Below, piece after piece: positions 54,669 through 64,000 of a stretch of 64,000 nt of DNA. The notes under the pieces were generated by a model, which was not told the origin of the DNA, searched no databases, and saw only the letters and a list, made by a program, of their open reading frames with translations. Source of the stretch: Chondrus crispus (taxonomy: Eukaryota; Rhodophyta; Florideophyceae; Gigartinales; Gigartinaceae); the NCBI RefSeq assembly GCF_000350225.1, contig NW_005179373.1, positions 1-64,000 of the forward strand. The letters run 5' to 3'. Position 1 is the stretch's first letter, and every line of letters begins with the position of its first letter. A program made the position numbers and the translations under genes.

Positions 54669-55730
54669 GATGGGAAAGGATCTGTTGTATGCCGGCTAAT
54701 TGTAATGGCAGCGATTTCGTCGTCGCCTAACACGTTACAGTACGTGCTTCCATCACCGAACCACAGAAGCGATCCTGCAATTGACCTGCCTCAACAATTA
54801 AATCAGTTAAGTTTGGGGTTACACTAATATTGTTGAAACCCGCGATTTCGGGTTGTTTTTTCATTTTTGCTTTTTGCTTGTTTATTCATGCAGAAACTGA
54901 GAAACTTCATGATTCTTCATGAAGAAACGACTTCAGACAATGGTAGCCACGACTTACACGTTACATCGCCATGATGGAGATGGGCTACAGGGACCCTAAG
55001 AAGGCATGGGGGATCTCGATTTCGATGGTTGATCGCGATTATCGGTGGGTCGCCTGAAGAAGGCCGAAGTGGTGATTTTTTCATTTTGCAGCATTATCTG
55101 GCAGTTTTTGCGCGCAATTGCGCGCAAAAACATGATTTAATGAAATCGCGGGTTGAAACCGTATTTGGTGTGTGTGTCACTATTTCTATTTTGGTTTCGC
55201 AGCAATGCACACATATTAGACACACTTTCAGTATTTGACGTAGTTTCACTAATTGTTCACTTACACTATTTGCAGTAACTGGGTGTACTGCATTCATGCT
55301 GGGGCAATGCAACCGGCGAGAACCAACAGAGATAAAGGAAGTTTCCAATACACGGGCATCCTGAACGCCAAGATGATGTATTTATGTATAAGAGGAGGTA
55401 CTGCTGACCCCCAGATAAGACTACCGGATATGTTCAAGTCACCTGATGGCTGGTCCTTTCCATATTATGCTCTCGATTTTTTTAAATTGCATATGTACTA
55501 TCGTTTGTCCGGCACGATCCTCTGCAGTACTACACAGCTTCACTTCAGGAGACGCATCGGAGATTCCCGTGATGATGGAAAGTGAGGCACCTATCAAGAG
55601 CACATGAAGTGGAAAGACTTTATTGCCTTGCGGCCATTACCGCTACATTCAAATTTGCCGATGGATAGCACTATATACTGTGCAAGCTGCTTGCTTCTGT
55701 TTGAAACAGCTGCTGAGAGAGTCAAATTGC
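54669..55730. other. Transposon 3' segment (to 55287), then intergenic
   Basis: AT-rich; contains the right TIR of the DDE_1 element (about 55258-55287) and repeated GCGCAATTGCGC-type palindromes near 55110. A short frame at 55253-55585 has no recognisable motif. Confidence 0.5.
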
Positions 55731-56732
55731 TCAAGAGCCATTGATTCTTGCCTGATACGCAGCCAGGAAGTTATCCCACGGAAAGAATTCTCCTGGGTCT
55801 GTCCTTCTCCCCGGATCTCGCGTTCCATGCGCGACAAACCCAGACGCGCCTGCTTGGTTGCTCTCATCCAAAGTTAGCTCTTTTGCTGCTGGTGCTGGCA
55901 ATCCTTTAGAGACGAACCATTCCGCAGCCATTTCTGCCATTTGCGCTGCTACTCCAACTAGCTTGTCCCTAACCGATGCCTCCAACGTCGGCCATTCATT
56001 TGCATTCATTGCCAGTGAAATACCGATTGACCATTCATTACTCCCAGTCCCGTCATGGAACGCCGCATTGTCGAAAGCGATAAGCTGAATGATCGAGTTT
56101 GTGTCCCCGAGTAAGTGGTACGAGCCGGGATCAGAACGGCCTCTGATAAATCCAGCTGTATTCTCCGCCCTCTCGTCCGAGGATCCGGCGGGGAAGGGGC
56201 CACTTTCTGCCGTGTGCACTACAATTACCGGTCGAGGGGGGGCTTGTCTTGCGCGAAATTGTGTCGTCTGAGGCGGGTTGGATTCTAAATAGATTCCAGG
56301 TGCCACAGGTACATCGCCCGAGGGTATCGGGACTGGCACTGTGCCACCGCTGGGACAGCATGTCACACCGGAAGGACCGGGGCACAAACCCGTTTCCGGT
56401 GGTGTCGGACAGTCTGCGGTTCTCTTGCACAAGCCATTTCGTGCGGCATCACATTGTCCATACTTGATGCCGCCTGGAGCGGTGCAGCATAGAATGTTGG
56501 AACCCCCTGGACACTGCCCAGTAACAATTGTACCGCTAGCGCAGCTGTAGACATTGGTGTTAATACAAAGACCGGGAGATACCGAGCAATCAGCCCATTC
56601 ACCAAGTTCTTGGCGAGCGGAAGTCAAGCCAAGCTTGGGTGTTTCAGTGAACTTCATTGGGGTCGATAACCCCTGGTGACAGAACGAGGCTGCCATCAGA
56701 AGAGCGGGCACAAGGGTACGTGTTGCCCACAT
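55731..56732 (-). CDS. Secreted N-acetylmuramoyl-L-alanine amidase / PGRP-type protein
   Basis: Intact 333-codon frame, ATG at 56732. Residues 1-23 are a signal peptide (MWATRTLVPALLMAASFCHQ). Two Cys-rich repeats follow (about 47-86 and 93-130), each ending in CPGGSNILCC or CPGPSGVTCC, like small cell-wall-binding modules on fungal lysozyme-type proteins. Residues about 165-320 match the Amidase_2 fold: VIVVHTAES (H173), SYHLLGD (H206), AAFHDGTGSNEWSIGISL (H226) and AHGTRDPGRRTDPG (H302, D312). H173, H302 and D312 are the likely zinc ligands. It would cleave the amide bond between muramic acid and the stem peptide in bacterial walls outside the cell, suggesting defence or bacterial interaction. 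The family is widespread, and lateral acquisition is possible but not shown. Confidence 0.85.
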   Translation of the reverse strand: MWATRTLVPALLMAASFCHQGLSTPMKFTETPKLGLTSARQELGEWADCSVSPGLCINTNVYSCASGTIVTGQCPGGSNILCCTAPGGIKYGQCDAARNGLCKRTADCPTPPETGLCPGPSGVTCCPSGGTVPVPIPSGDVPVAPGIYLESNPPQTTQFRARQAPPRPVIVVHTAESGPFPAGSSDERAENTAGFIRGRSDPGSYHLLGDTNSIIQLIAFDNAAFHDGTGSNEWSIGISLAMNANEWPTLEASVRDKLVGVAAQMAEMAAEWFVSKGLPAPAAKELTLDESNQAGASGFVAHGTRDPGRRTDPGEFFPWDNFLAAYQARINGS

Positions 56733-56850
56733 TCTTCTTCCACTTCAAAGGTAGCGATCTGTGTCGGATAGAGTGTTGGCTTGTTTTCGTTTCTGCGCAA
56801 GCAACTGTTGCGTGTGAAGGCGTAGTGGAGCTGAGATCTGCAACCTTCTT

Positions 56851-56863
56851 CTATATATATACT
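56851..56863 (-). promoter_or_regulatory. TATA box of the amidase gene
   Basis: Minus-strand GTATATATATAG about 120-130 bp upstream of the ATG at 56732. Confidence 0.5.
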
Positions 56864-57201
56864 TAGCTCAGTGGTGTTGTATGCCTGCCAGCGGCCGCGG
56901 CCGCACTCCTCAAGCGAGACTATGTTTCTTTCTCAAATCCGTTTGATCCATGGCAACAATAAAAAATCAAAATTGAATGGAGTGTGGAAGCAGGCAGCGA
57001 TGGTGAGAGCAAACATGGGCAGCAGAGGAAAAAAGCTCCGTGCAATTGCTCATCCACCTATCTATATCTATACATGAACATTTAAAATTTTTGTGGTCAC
57101 TGATTTTCTATGGTTTGTTTGATGATTCCCATTTCCTATTTTTGGTCGACTCATCGTTTCGAGTGCAATAGATTCAGTGCATGGCAAGTTTGCCAGTGAG
57201 C

Positions 57202-57258
57202 AGAACGTAACCGTAGGAGAACGTAACCGTAGGAGAACGTAACCGAAGGAGAACGTAC
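57202..57258. repeat. Tandem repeat, 16-17-bp unit, about 3.5 copies
   Basis: Units of AGAACGTAACCGTAGG, the last diverged (CCGAAGG). Confidence 0.9.
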
Positions 57259-57289
57259 AGCAAGTAGTATTGCTAATAGTTGTTCAGTG

Positions 57290-57398
57290 GTTTCCCTTTG
57301 GGAAACGCATAAAATGCCTCGCGTTCCTTTTGGAGGTGATGGTAAATGAAATTTACCATCACCTCCAAAAAGAAAGTGCAATGCTAAAATTTTTAGCA
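57290..57398. repeat. Cluster of three perfect hairpins
   Basis: GTTTCCC-ttt-GGGAAAC (57290-57306); a 20-bp perfect stem with a 3-base loop (57328-57347 and 57351-57370, arm TTTTGGAGGTGATGGTAAAT); TGCTAAAA-t-TTTTAGCA (57382-57398). Confidence 0.9.
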
Positions 57399-57414
57399 CG
57401 ACCGCATATCGCAT

Positions 57415-57645
57415 TTAAGAAGAAAGGGTTTTGTCATGATACGTCTCGGGAGGCACGGATTTCAGGCTCATGAGTTTATGCTGGTATGACAATCCAATGT
57501 CAGCAGCATATTTTATCTGAACTTTCGGAATTTCAGATAACAACTTTGCGATCACAAAATTGGTTTTCGGCTGATGCACAAAAAGCGAGGTGCCCAGCAT
57601 GCGCGCTGCACACTGCCGTGCAGTCACAATTATCCTAGCGATCAC
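57415..57645 (-). other. Short open frame, unassigned
   Basis: 76 codons, balanced composition, no known motif. Could be a remnant of a repeat-encoded protein. Confidence 0.2.
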
Positions 57646-57671
57646 CCTATTGTCAAAATGACAAGTGACTT

Positions 57672-57730
57672 CATATGACGCTACTTTTTATTCTTTTCAT
57701 GCCTCGAGTCATGAAAAGTAGCGTCATATG
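57672..57730. repeat. Inverted repeat, 17-bp arms
   Basis: CATATGACGCTACTTTT and its exact reverse complement, 25 bases apart. It lies at the left of the dispersed repeat at 57765-58075 and may be a remnant terminus. Confidence 0.85.
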
Positions 57731-57764
57731 ATTGAGCCTACTCACTAAGACGGACAAAGGCCCC

Positions 57765-58075
57765 CTCGCCACCGCACTTGACTTCTGTGTTACGGAAGGA
57801 CGGAGGTTTGTGTGGGAACCGAATTTCCAATCCGGTCGTTTTCAGAAGTGTCTGGAAAAGAAGCTTTTCTGAGCAACCATGAAACGTTGTTGGAATCTTA
57901 GAAATCAAAACGCCCTTCTAAACTGGCAAGTGGGCATTGAAACTTCATGAGATTATCAGTCTTGCAGTGTATTCAAAACTGCTATCCCGATGTTGTGCAA
58001 GATGTTATTGTTGAGGGCGATTACGGTAAAGAAATAGTATCCGAATTGGATTTAATTTTTTGCAAAAATAAGGTG
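57765..58075. repeat. Diverged relative of the MITE interior at 19960-20330
   Basis: Shared blocks in the same order: CGCCACCG.ACTTGACTTCTG, GTCTGGAAAAGAAGC, AACTGCTATCC.G.TGTT.TGCAAGATG, TAAAGAAATAGTA, TTTTTGCAAAAA. One more copy of the same non-autonomous family. Confidence 0.7.
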
Positions 58076-58728
58076 GCCCGTAGGAGACAAATCTCTTTTC
58101 GTCTAGCGCGTGGTGGAAACCAATATTTGGTATTTCAAATACCGTGGACACATCACTATACTGTACCCTTCAAAGGATGCACCTCAAGACATTCTTTTCT
58201 CTATTTGTAAGCTGCATGTCGTGGCAATTCATGTGCGCTGGTGTGCAACCAAGATTAGTCGGTACACCACCCACCTATCAGTGGGCACTGGCCGATCTAC
58301 CTTTTGGCAACAATGCCAATAATCTCATGAGCATGAGGAGAAAGAACGAAACAGGGTTTTGGGCATTACCCTTGAACCGAGTGTGCCAGTCTGGTTATGT
58401 TCTGGCACCTGATTCTGGCAGAAGCAATTCGGTGTGGTGCAAAGCGGAGATAGCACATATCAAAAGTGCCACTTTCAACATATTTTCTCGTGTTTCGGAA
58501 CTCACAGCTTAATTAATACAGCCTACTGTACCCTTGGTACTCTACGTGGCAGACCTGTTGCAAAGTGGATAGTGAGCAGGCAACAAGGAGGCCATTTGGG
58601 CAACAAGACTTCATCCAGTTGATGGAAGAAAACAAGGGAAAAAATCACAAAAGAACAATCTTACAACCTCATCATGCCTCTACGCGTTTGAGCAAGCCGG
58701 AAACCTATCCTTTCGCAGCAATTCTGTG
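58076..58728. other. Intergenic, unassigned frames
   Basis: A frame at 58144-58512 (+) reads fairly protein-like (GTPPTYQWALADLPFGNNAN) but is short and unrecognised. Confidence 0.3.
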
Positions 58729-59498
58729 CTACACCCCACTAGACTCACTCTGTATTACTCTCCAGGCCGGAACATCTTCCGCATGCACACCGGCAGGCAC
58801 GTCTGTTTCCTTTTCTTCAGACACCTGCAGAGACCCCTGCAACACCCCCGAACACGCGAGAGTCTTCTTCGCGCCCCTGCACCTTTCAAGCAATGACGCA
58901 ACGTCCGCCCGCACATCTTCACAGGCCTTGACCCATGCGGCCGTCGCACAGATACCGCCGGAGAGTCTGATACCGACTGCTCCTTCCTGATTAAAGGGAT
59001 CGGTACTGATCCCGAAGCGCAAAAGATGCGCCCCACCTCACCGACAAGCGCTTGCGAGAACACGTTGCCATCGCGCCTGTCCTCACATACTTTCCCGGGA
59101 AGCCCCCTAAGCCCCTCCACGAATTCCGGCGTAGTCTGCGACAGGAAGTACGACAAACTCGCCGCACCACACTGTCCATGAAAGCTAACCTGCCGCCAGC
59201 CATCCGCATGACGACATGAAGCACACGAAGAGCCGTTCTTAGGCGGCGCACCAGCGGCGCAGGGCGAGCTTTGTCCAGGCAGCAGAACGAGATTTGTGTC
59301 AACTGTGTGTGTCCGGCAGACGTCCTCGCAGCCAATTACGGTCGGTGGCTGGATGCACCGGCGGTGCAGCGAGACGCAGATGTCAGCAATGACGGAGGTG
59401 TGGGCGGCGAGCTGGACGTCATTTGCATGCGCGAGTGTCGACAGGAGGAAAATCAGGAAAACTCGTACTGCGAGCATCACTCGTGGGCTGACCGCCAT
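58729..59498 (-). pseudogene. Secreted Cys-rich protein, probable frameshift
   Basis: The ATG at 59498 gives a signal peptide (MAVSPRVMLAVRVFLIFLLS, cleavage near AHA). The mature part is rich in Cys (RRCIQPPTVIGCEDVC, PCAAGAPPKNGSSCASC). Near 59020 the coding-like composition passes to the frame ending at 58729 (GGICATAAWVKACEDVRADV). Read across, it would be about 255 residues, secreted, family unknown. One indel or sequencing error explains the break; alternatively the first frame ends normally at 58755 with a basic Cys-rich tail. Confidence 0.5.
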
Positions 59499-60307
59499 GT
59501 TCGGTTGGGGTGGTTTGTGTAAAAGGGGGTATGCTGGAAGTACGCCGAGTGCAGATACGATCAGGTGTGTGGACGTCTAGACAGAGTCGCTGGCATATAA
59601 TGGAGACGCTTCATATCAGGCCAAGGCGAAGAAGCGTACATCTGGTCGATGATTGCTCATTGTTCATCAATGGTGCCCGTCAAATTTCGTGGCAACGTCT
59701 GTCGGTCTGCTTTGAATTTGCGACTCAAATTTCGCTCGAGCTCCGCGCACGCCTTGAAACAAATGCGACAGCTGCCCGAATCTGTGGCGGTAGAAAGCGG
59801 CGAGATGCGTTCATGTGTGAGAGGCGAGGCGCACGGAGTAATTAGATCAGTTGGTTAGTCGGGACCAGCTTCAGTTGAGAACCGCCGAGCTGGCGATGAG
59901 CGTATCGGTCGTGAAGGGCCTCATCTCGCCACTTTAGAGCAACCCCACCGCGTCGATTCTATTGCCGGATAGAAATGAAACGTGTGCGCTGACTATTCGC
60001 CGGTTGCACGAATATATTTTTGTGGCGAATCGTCAATCTATTCGCGTAGATTCTATTCGCGTAGATTCTATTCGCGTCAACCCCAACGCATATTTGTAAC
60101 TCCATCGCTGCATGCCCGCGCGTACAGCGGCGAGACGCCACAAATCGTCCTCGTAGAGGCGATCGTTCATCAAGACGCCCACCCCTCGCCGTGAGTCCCT
60201 CCCGGCTGCATGTCTCTCCTCCGCAATCCGTGCCCTCCGATCCTGTTCGCCGCGCGCCCTCCCTCTAGTACTGTTCAACTACGCCCTCTCACGCAGCTTC
60301 ATCGCCA
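59499..60307. other. Intergenic
   Basis: Contains the short tandem repeat at 60037-60077. No gene supported. Confidence 0.4.
60037..60077. repeat. Tandem repeat, 15-bp unit, nearly three copies
   Basis: TCTATTCGCGTAGAT repeated head to tail upstream of the second PIF/Harbinger pseudogene. Confidence 0.9.
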
Positions 60308-61654
60308 ATGGACCCGAGAAAAGTCCTCGGAACTGTCGTTCAGTGCATGGACGACAGCGATGGCGATGATGAAAGTATTTTCGTGAGCATGCACGCATCA
60401 CGCGCCGCCGATGTGCATGCTGCAGCGGCAAAGCAGCGCGGAGGTTCTCGGGCGGGACGGAGTCCAAACAAAGTGCGAAACTTTGAAGAAGGATTTCAGA
60501 GAATAATGAAAGACTACTTCGACGAGCGGTGCGTTTATGACGACAATGACTTTCAGCGCCGCTTTCGAATGCTACAAAACGTTTTCAAGCGAGTTTACGA
60601 TGCGATATCTGAACGTCCTTTCTTTTCCTGGAAGTCTGATGCTCTCGGGAACTTGGGCATACACCCACTCCAGCGTGTAACCGTGGCATTGAGAATAATG
60701 GCATACAGGACTGCCTCCGACTCTATTGATGAGCACTGTAGGTTGTCTGGGCCATCAGCCATGATATCTTTGAAGCGTACACTAGCAAAGTCGTCGAGGA
60801 ATTTGGTACAGAGTACATGCGAAACTCCACCACTGTAGACCTGCGGAGACTCTTGAGAATCAATGCTGCTCCGGGATTCCCGGGGATGGTCGCCAGTATC
60901 GACTGTCAAGACTACGAGTGGAAATCTTGTCCGGCGATTCTGGCTGGTGCCCACAAAGGCAAGGGGAAGAAGCCAACAATCGTCCTGAAAGGCATTTCTG
61001 ATAGTGAATGCTGGCTATGGTTTATTTTTCGGTCTTCCAGGCTCCTTCAACGATATAAACGTCCTCGACAAATCCCCTACGATGGGCAGTATTCTTTCTG
61101 GATCCTTCCCGCTCCTCATGGACTACGTTGTGAATGGAGTCACAAGAAACCTGCTATACTTTCTAGCTGACGGAATTTACCCCGACTACGCGGTATTTGT
61201 GAAGACAATAAGCAACGGTGGAAATTCAAGCAAGGACAAGAACTTCTCCCGGGCGCAAGAGAGTGTAAGAAAGGATGTCGAACGGGCCTTTGGAATTTTA
61301 ATAGCACGGTGGCACATCCTGTAGCGACCGATTAAGCTGTGGTACAAAACGGATTTGGATTACCTTGTCAAAGCGTGTGTGATCCTCGACAATATGGTCG
61401 TGGATGGACGCTGGGACGATTACAATACTGGAATCAGTGAAATGGTGTTTACGGATGAGCCTTCTGTTCAGTCTGTGTGTGTTGATAAAATAGGTTGCCG
61501 TGCAAATAACATTATGCCTATTATCAGCGGTACCACGGATACTTGGGTGCAAGGGGTGGCAGAGAGGTATCATGAGGTATCAAATGACGTAGAACACCAT
61601 CGTTTGAAGGTTGATCCCATTCATCATCTCTGGAACCGCCGAGGTAATGACTAA
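60308..61654 (+). pseudogene. PIF/Harbinger-type transposase (Plant_tran-like), broken
   Basis: The ATG at 60308 opens an acidic N-terminus, then NFEEGFQRIMKDYFDERCVY and LGIHPLQRVTVALRIMAY. Frame changes near 60825 and 61010 join it to the catalytic part: GFPGMVASIDCQDYEWKSCP (first Asp), KKPTIVLKGISDSECWLW, GSFNDINVLDKSPTM, YFLADGIYPDY (second Asp), RKDVERAFGILIARWHIL (Glu), then TAG 61322-61324 and a same-frame tail ending HHLWNRRGND. It belongs to a different branch from the copy at 20889-22240. All three catalytic acids survive; two frameshifts and a stop inactivate it. No TIRs found. Confidence 0.85.
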
Positions 61655-62299
61655 GCTCTTTTCCGTATCCATGGTCACACCATGCCATCCCATGGTATGA
61701 TGAGCATGCCCATACACTTTGGTTCCACATAGGCTCATACCAATTAATATCAAATCGTCGCCCCCGGCTTACTTCCGCAAACAGCAGCAGCGCCAAAGCG
61801 AACAGCAACAAATTTTCCGGCGACAGATGCTCAACCAGCACTATGCCCTCCCCGACACTCACGACATGCCCCGCTTCAACACTCTCTAACCCCACCCGAT
61901 GACCCCTATCGTCCGGTCCACAGCGACCACCCACGCCTTTTCAGATACCAAAATTCCCTCCTCCGCCACCATCACCAACAACCACAACACCCCCCAGCAA
62001 CCGTTCTGATCCACCCTATCCCTCACCAGCTCCACCATGTTATGTATCACTCGCCAACAGCCCACCTCTCACACCAACACCTCCGCCCGATCCATTGCGA
62101 CCATCCCCATTACGTCCCGCATCACCAGCCCCTCTATCCCTTTTTGACTGACGCACGACTCCGCCCCCACCACATCAACCCTCAAGTATGCCACAAGCTC
62201 ACTATCCTCCTCTCCCCTCCCAACCCGCCCACTAACTCCCGCCGCGCGACTAAACTTCTATGCATACGGACCCCCAGGCCATTTACCTACCGTAGCTTG
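61655..62299. other. Spacer with C-rich low-complexity tract
   Basis: 61860-62230 is Pro/His/Thr-codon-rich, low complexity, and probably belongs to the degraded gypsy gag that follows. Confidence 0.35.
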
Positions 62300-62781
62300 C
62301 CGCCCGCGAGCAGAAAGCTAGAGAACACGAAGTCAACCGAAAGCTCGAGAACGCGAATTCACCCGCGAGGAATGGAGGACAAGGGTACCCAGTTCCGACG
62401 TCCAGGCTGGACAGGAAGGCCGCAAATTAACGGACGGCCAAGGCCGCAGTACCCTGTCAAGAAGCATGGGCTCATATGCTTTCATTGCTACGAAAAAGGG
62501 CACGCCGCGCCCAAGTGCATACTTTCCCTTCGGTAAAGGCACAAGGTTCTGGGGAACCACGAGGCGTTGTCTCCGATGGAGAGATTGGGGATTCCATCGA
62601 CCAATTATTTGAGGGTCAAAAATTGGTTCGATTCTCAGACGGCGAGCACACCGAGTGCCTCCGCCAACGGGTCGAACCGACCGTCAAGAAGGCCAGCCGC
62701 GGGGCCCTGGTCGGAGGGAAAGAAGAACCCGCAGCAGAAAGAAAACTAGAGAGGGGAATCTCGCATGAGTCAAGAGAGGCA
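62300..62781 (+). pseudogene. gag: Gypsy gag C-terminal remnant with zinc knuckle
   Basis: Plus-strand frame with a CCHC knuckle (CFHCYEKGHAAPKC) near 62479-62520, stop at 62534-62536, then another frame continuing acidic sequence (GEIGDSIDQLFEGQKLVRF) up to the LTR junction at 62782. A third gypsy lineage, cut by the next element. Confidence 0.65.
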
Positions 62782-63089
62782 TGTGGGATAACTCCTCTCC
62801 GCCCTGGGTTGGGTGAGAGGCGCAGGCTATAGCGAGGGATCACGCGGCGTGGACGCGACGCGCTAATTGAACCGATCGGACGAGCTCGCGAAAAGGGAGT
62901 GGCTCACTGGCCGGTTACGCGCCGTCGCCCCGTGGTGCGTGAACGGGAGCGACCCGTACCGGGTTAGAAGCCAGCGCGCGCGATAGACAACCGAAACGGA
63001 CGTATATAGGCGCGAAAGGGACGGGGGCGAGCCTGCCCCAGTTTACCGGTAGGGACGGGTGTCAGGTCTTAACCCCTCAGAGGGACCCC
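62782..63089 (-). repeat. Truncated 3' LTR of element D
   Basis: Closely similar to 42672-42980, inner part missing. Confidence 0.88.
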
Positions 63090-63166
63090 TTTCCATCATT
63101 CTCGTCCTCTTCCGGGACGAGATTCTGCTTCCCTTTTCTCGGCGAGAACCGCCTAACTATCGGAAC

Positions 63167-63736
63167 CTAAGAGAAGTCCGCCAACTCAACCGTTTTCTTC
63201 TTTGGATAAATTGCTTCCACAAACCGGTCACAGTAGTCCGCCCCTAGAATTAGCGGGACTGCGAGTTTTTCACATACAATAAACTCGGCTGCGGCCACGA
63301 AACGTCCAGGCCTCACAGGCATTTTAATTGTGCCGAGAGTTCCGAGTGGCCCGTTGTCCGCATCGCCGATGTCCTGGGTCGGTCCGAAGAACACTAGAGA
63401 TTCCATTCCAGCCGGGAGTTCCGATTTTCGCACAAGGTTTGGTCCCGCGCCGGTGTCTCATACAGACGACACCCGGTTCATCAATCCAGCCGTTGGTCCA
63501 ATGTCCGCGTAAACTTTGTACTTTTTTCGCGCAAGAACCAAGATCTTCTCGGGACTCTCCCTTCGCTTAGCCATGTACCAGGGTCTCCGAATTTCTTCCA
63601 GCGGACGATCCTTGACTCGACTCAAGAATTTCTTGACTTGAGTCGGCCCCTTCGAATTATCCACCAATCCAACAACCTCCTCATCGAGGCCTGATTTTCC
63701 CCTTAGAGACGGGGAACGGGGCTGAGCCCGGGGCAC
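63167..63736 (-). pseudogene. Gypsy D protease remnant
   Basis: Frame with YADIGPTAGLMNRVSSV, TGA, then DTGAGPNLVRKS: the in-frame stop directly precedes the retropepsin active site DTGAG. The C-terminal motif LILGADYCDRFVEAI is kept. Related in plan but not closely in sequence to the B protease. Confidence 0.75.
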
Positions 63737-63756
63737 AGTACGTCGACCCTGTGCCT

Positions 63757-64000
63757 TGTAATATAACGACCGGCGCGCGCGTTAGTCTACAGTACAGACG
63801 ACCGTGCACGGTGCACACGTGGGCGGGTGTGCCCACGTGTAGGGAGCGCACGCGTTGACCAACCGGCCGTGGCGTGGCGCACGTGTACAGTAGCACACGC
63901 GTTGACCAACCAGCCGTGGCGTGGCGCACGTGTGCGCGTTAGCACACGTGTCGTCCGTGCGGTAGTCGGTAAGCACCACGCGTGTAGAGTAGTGCACACG
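63757..64000 (-). repeat. 5' LTR of element D (partial, cut by window edge)
   Basis: Plus strand begins TGTAATATAACGACCGGCGCG, mirroring the LTR end CATTATACTACA of family B. Contains two tandem copies of a unit of roughly 60-65 bp (GCGTTGACCAACC.GCCGTGGCGTGGCGCACGTG) and the CCGCACGGACG/ACACGTGTGCTAAC motifs. Confidence 0.8.

Larger units (their letters stand above)
41750..55287 (-). mobile_element. DDE_1-type DNA transposon split by a gypsy element
   Basis: TIRs begin TACACCCAGTTACTGCAAAT at 41750 and, inverted, end at 55287. Both flanks read CTGC (41746-41749 and 55288-55291), a likely 4-bp target duplication, though TA with CACCC ends is an alternative. Without the 11,008-bp gypsy insertion (42672-53679) the element is about 2.5 kb and holds one minus-strand transposase. 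Confidence 0.8.
62782..64000 (-). mobile_element. Gypsy element D, B-family LTRs, large internal deletion, runs off window
   Basis: The 3' LTR (62782-63089) starts TGTGGGATAAC like gypsy B but stops at about 63089, where B continues. A protease remnant follows (minus strand), then the 5' LTR from 63757 to the right edge. The internal region is only about 0.67 kb, so most of gag, pol and part of the LTR were deleted. It sits inside the gag remnant at 62300-62781. Confidence 0.78.

Noticed and set aside
3930-61324. Alternative genetic code with TAG as sense
   Set aside because: TAG also ends plausible genes, and TAA and TGA appear as in-frame stops too; decay explains the pattern better.
1-64000. 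CRISPR arrays, tRNA or rRNA genes, bacterial operons
   Set aside because: No regularly spaced repeats of that type, no cloverleaf candidates and no Shine-Dalgarno organisation seen; content is eukaryotic.

Overview
The window looks like repeat-dense nuclear DNA of a eukaryote, most plausibly an intron-poor alga or protist. A red alga is my best guess and is inference only. The support is: chromodomain Ty3/gypsy and Ty1/copia LTR retrotransposons, PIF/Harbinger, pogo/Tigger, DDE_1-type and TTAA-type DNA transposons, signal-peptide genes without visible introns, an OGG1-like DNA glycosylase fragment, and assembly gaps at 18036-18057 and 34094-34234. I see no operons, ribosome-binding-site logic, rRNA, tRNA or CRISPR.

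Layout. 1-2796: 5' end of a Ty3/gypsy element on the minus strand, with an uninterrupted 699-codon gag frame that leaves the left edge. 3081-4427: a minus-strand reading frame that opens with a near-perfect histone H3 tail fused to non-histone sequence and is broken by two stops. 6355-7236: an intact secreted-protein gene. 8095-12957: two broken, related secreted von Willebrand A (vWA) genes, with a TTAA-flanked non-autonomous transposon in a duplicated flank. 13287-17348: a complete-length but decayed copia element with an ACGGG target duplication. 17770-18057: a 74-bp-arm inverted repeat ending at a gap.

19184-37105 is a nest. A pogo/Tigger-like copy is interrupted by a 506-bp MITE (19884-20389) and by a 16.6-kb TIR element (20442-37000). 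Removing both restores the Tigger reading frame to its stop codon and leaves a Tigger TIR. The 16.6-kb element holds a PIF/Harbinger-type transposase at its left end and a SAP-motif gene at its right end. Between them lie GC-rich host-like gene pieces (an unknown gene, an OGG1 C-terminus, a multi-pass membrane protein gene) and a 5'-truncated gypsy element (about 23630-32464).

39574-41525: a broken Myb/SANT-like (DUF6818-like) gene and a small Tigger derivative. 41750-55287: a DDE_1-type transposon with its own TIRs, split by a full-length gypsy element (42672-53679). 55731-56732: an intact secreted amidase/PGRP-type gene. 58729-59498: a secreted Cys-rich gene with one frameshift. 60308-61654: a second PIF/Harbinger pseudogene. 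62300-64000: gypsy gag remnants into which a deletion-derived relative of the 42.7-53.7 kb gypsy family has inserted.

Points of most interest: (1) two distinct gypsy families each carry an antisense gene of about 830-870 codons between the chromodomain integrase and the 3' LTR, starting 60-92 bp from the LTR and sharing an architecture; (2) the H3-tail fusion protein; (3) the 16.6-kb TIR element apparently carrying captured host genes. Most mobile-element genes are decayed. Plausibly intact genes are those at 6355-7236 and 55731-56732, probably 33762-35007, and the edge-cut gag frame.
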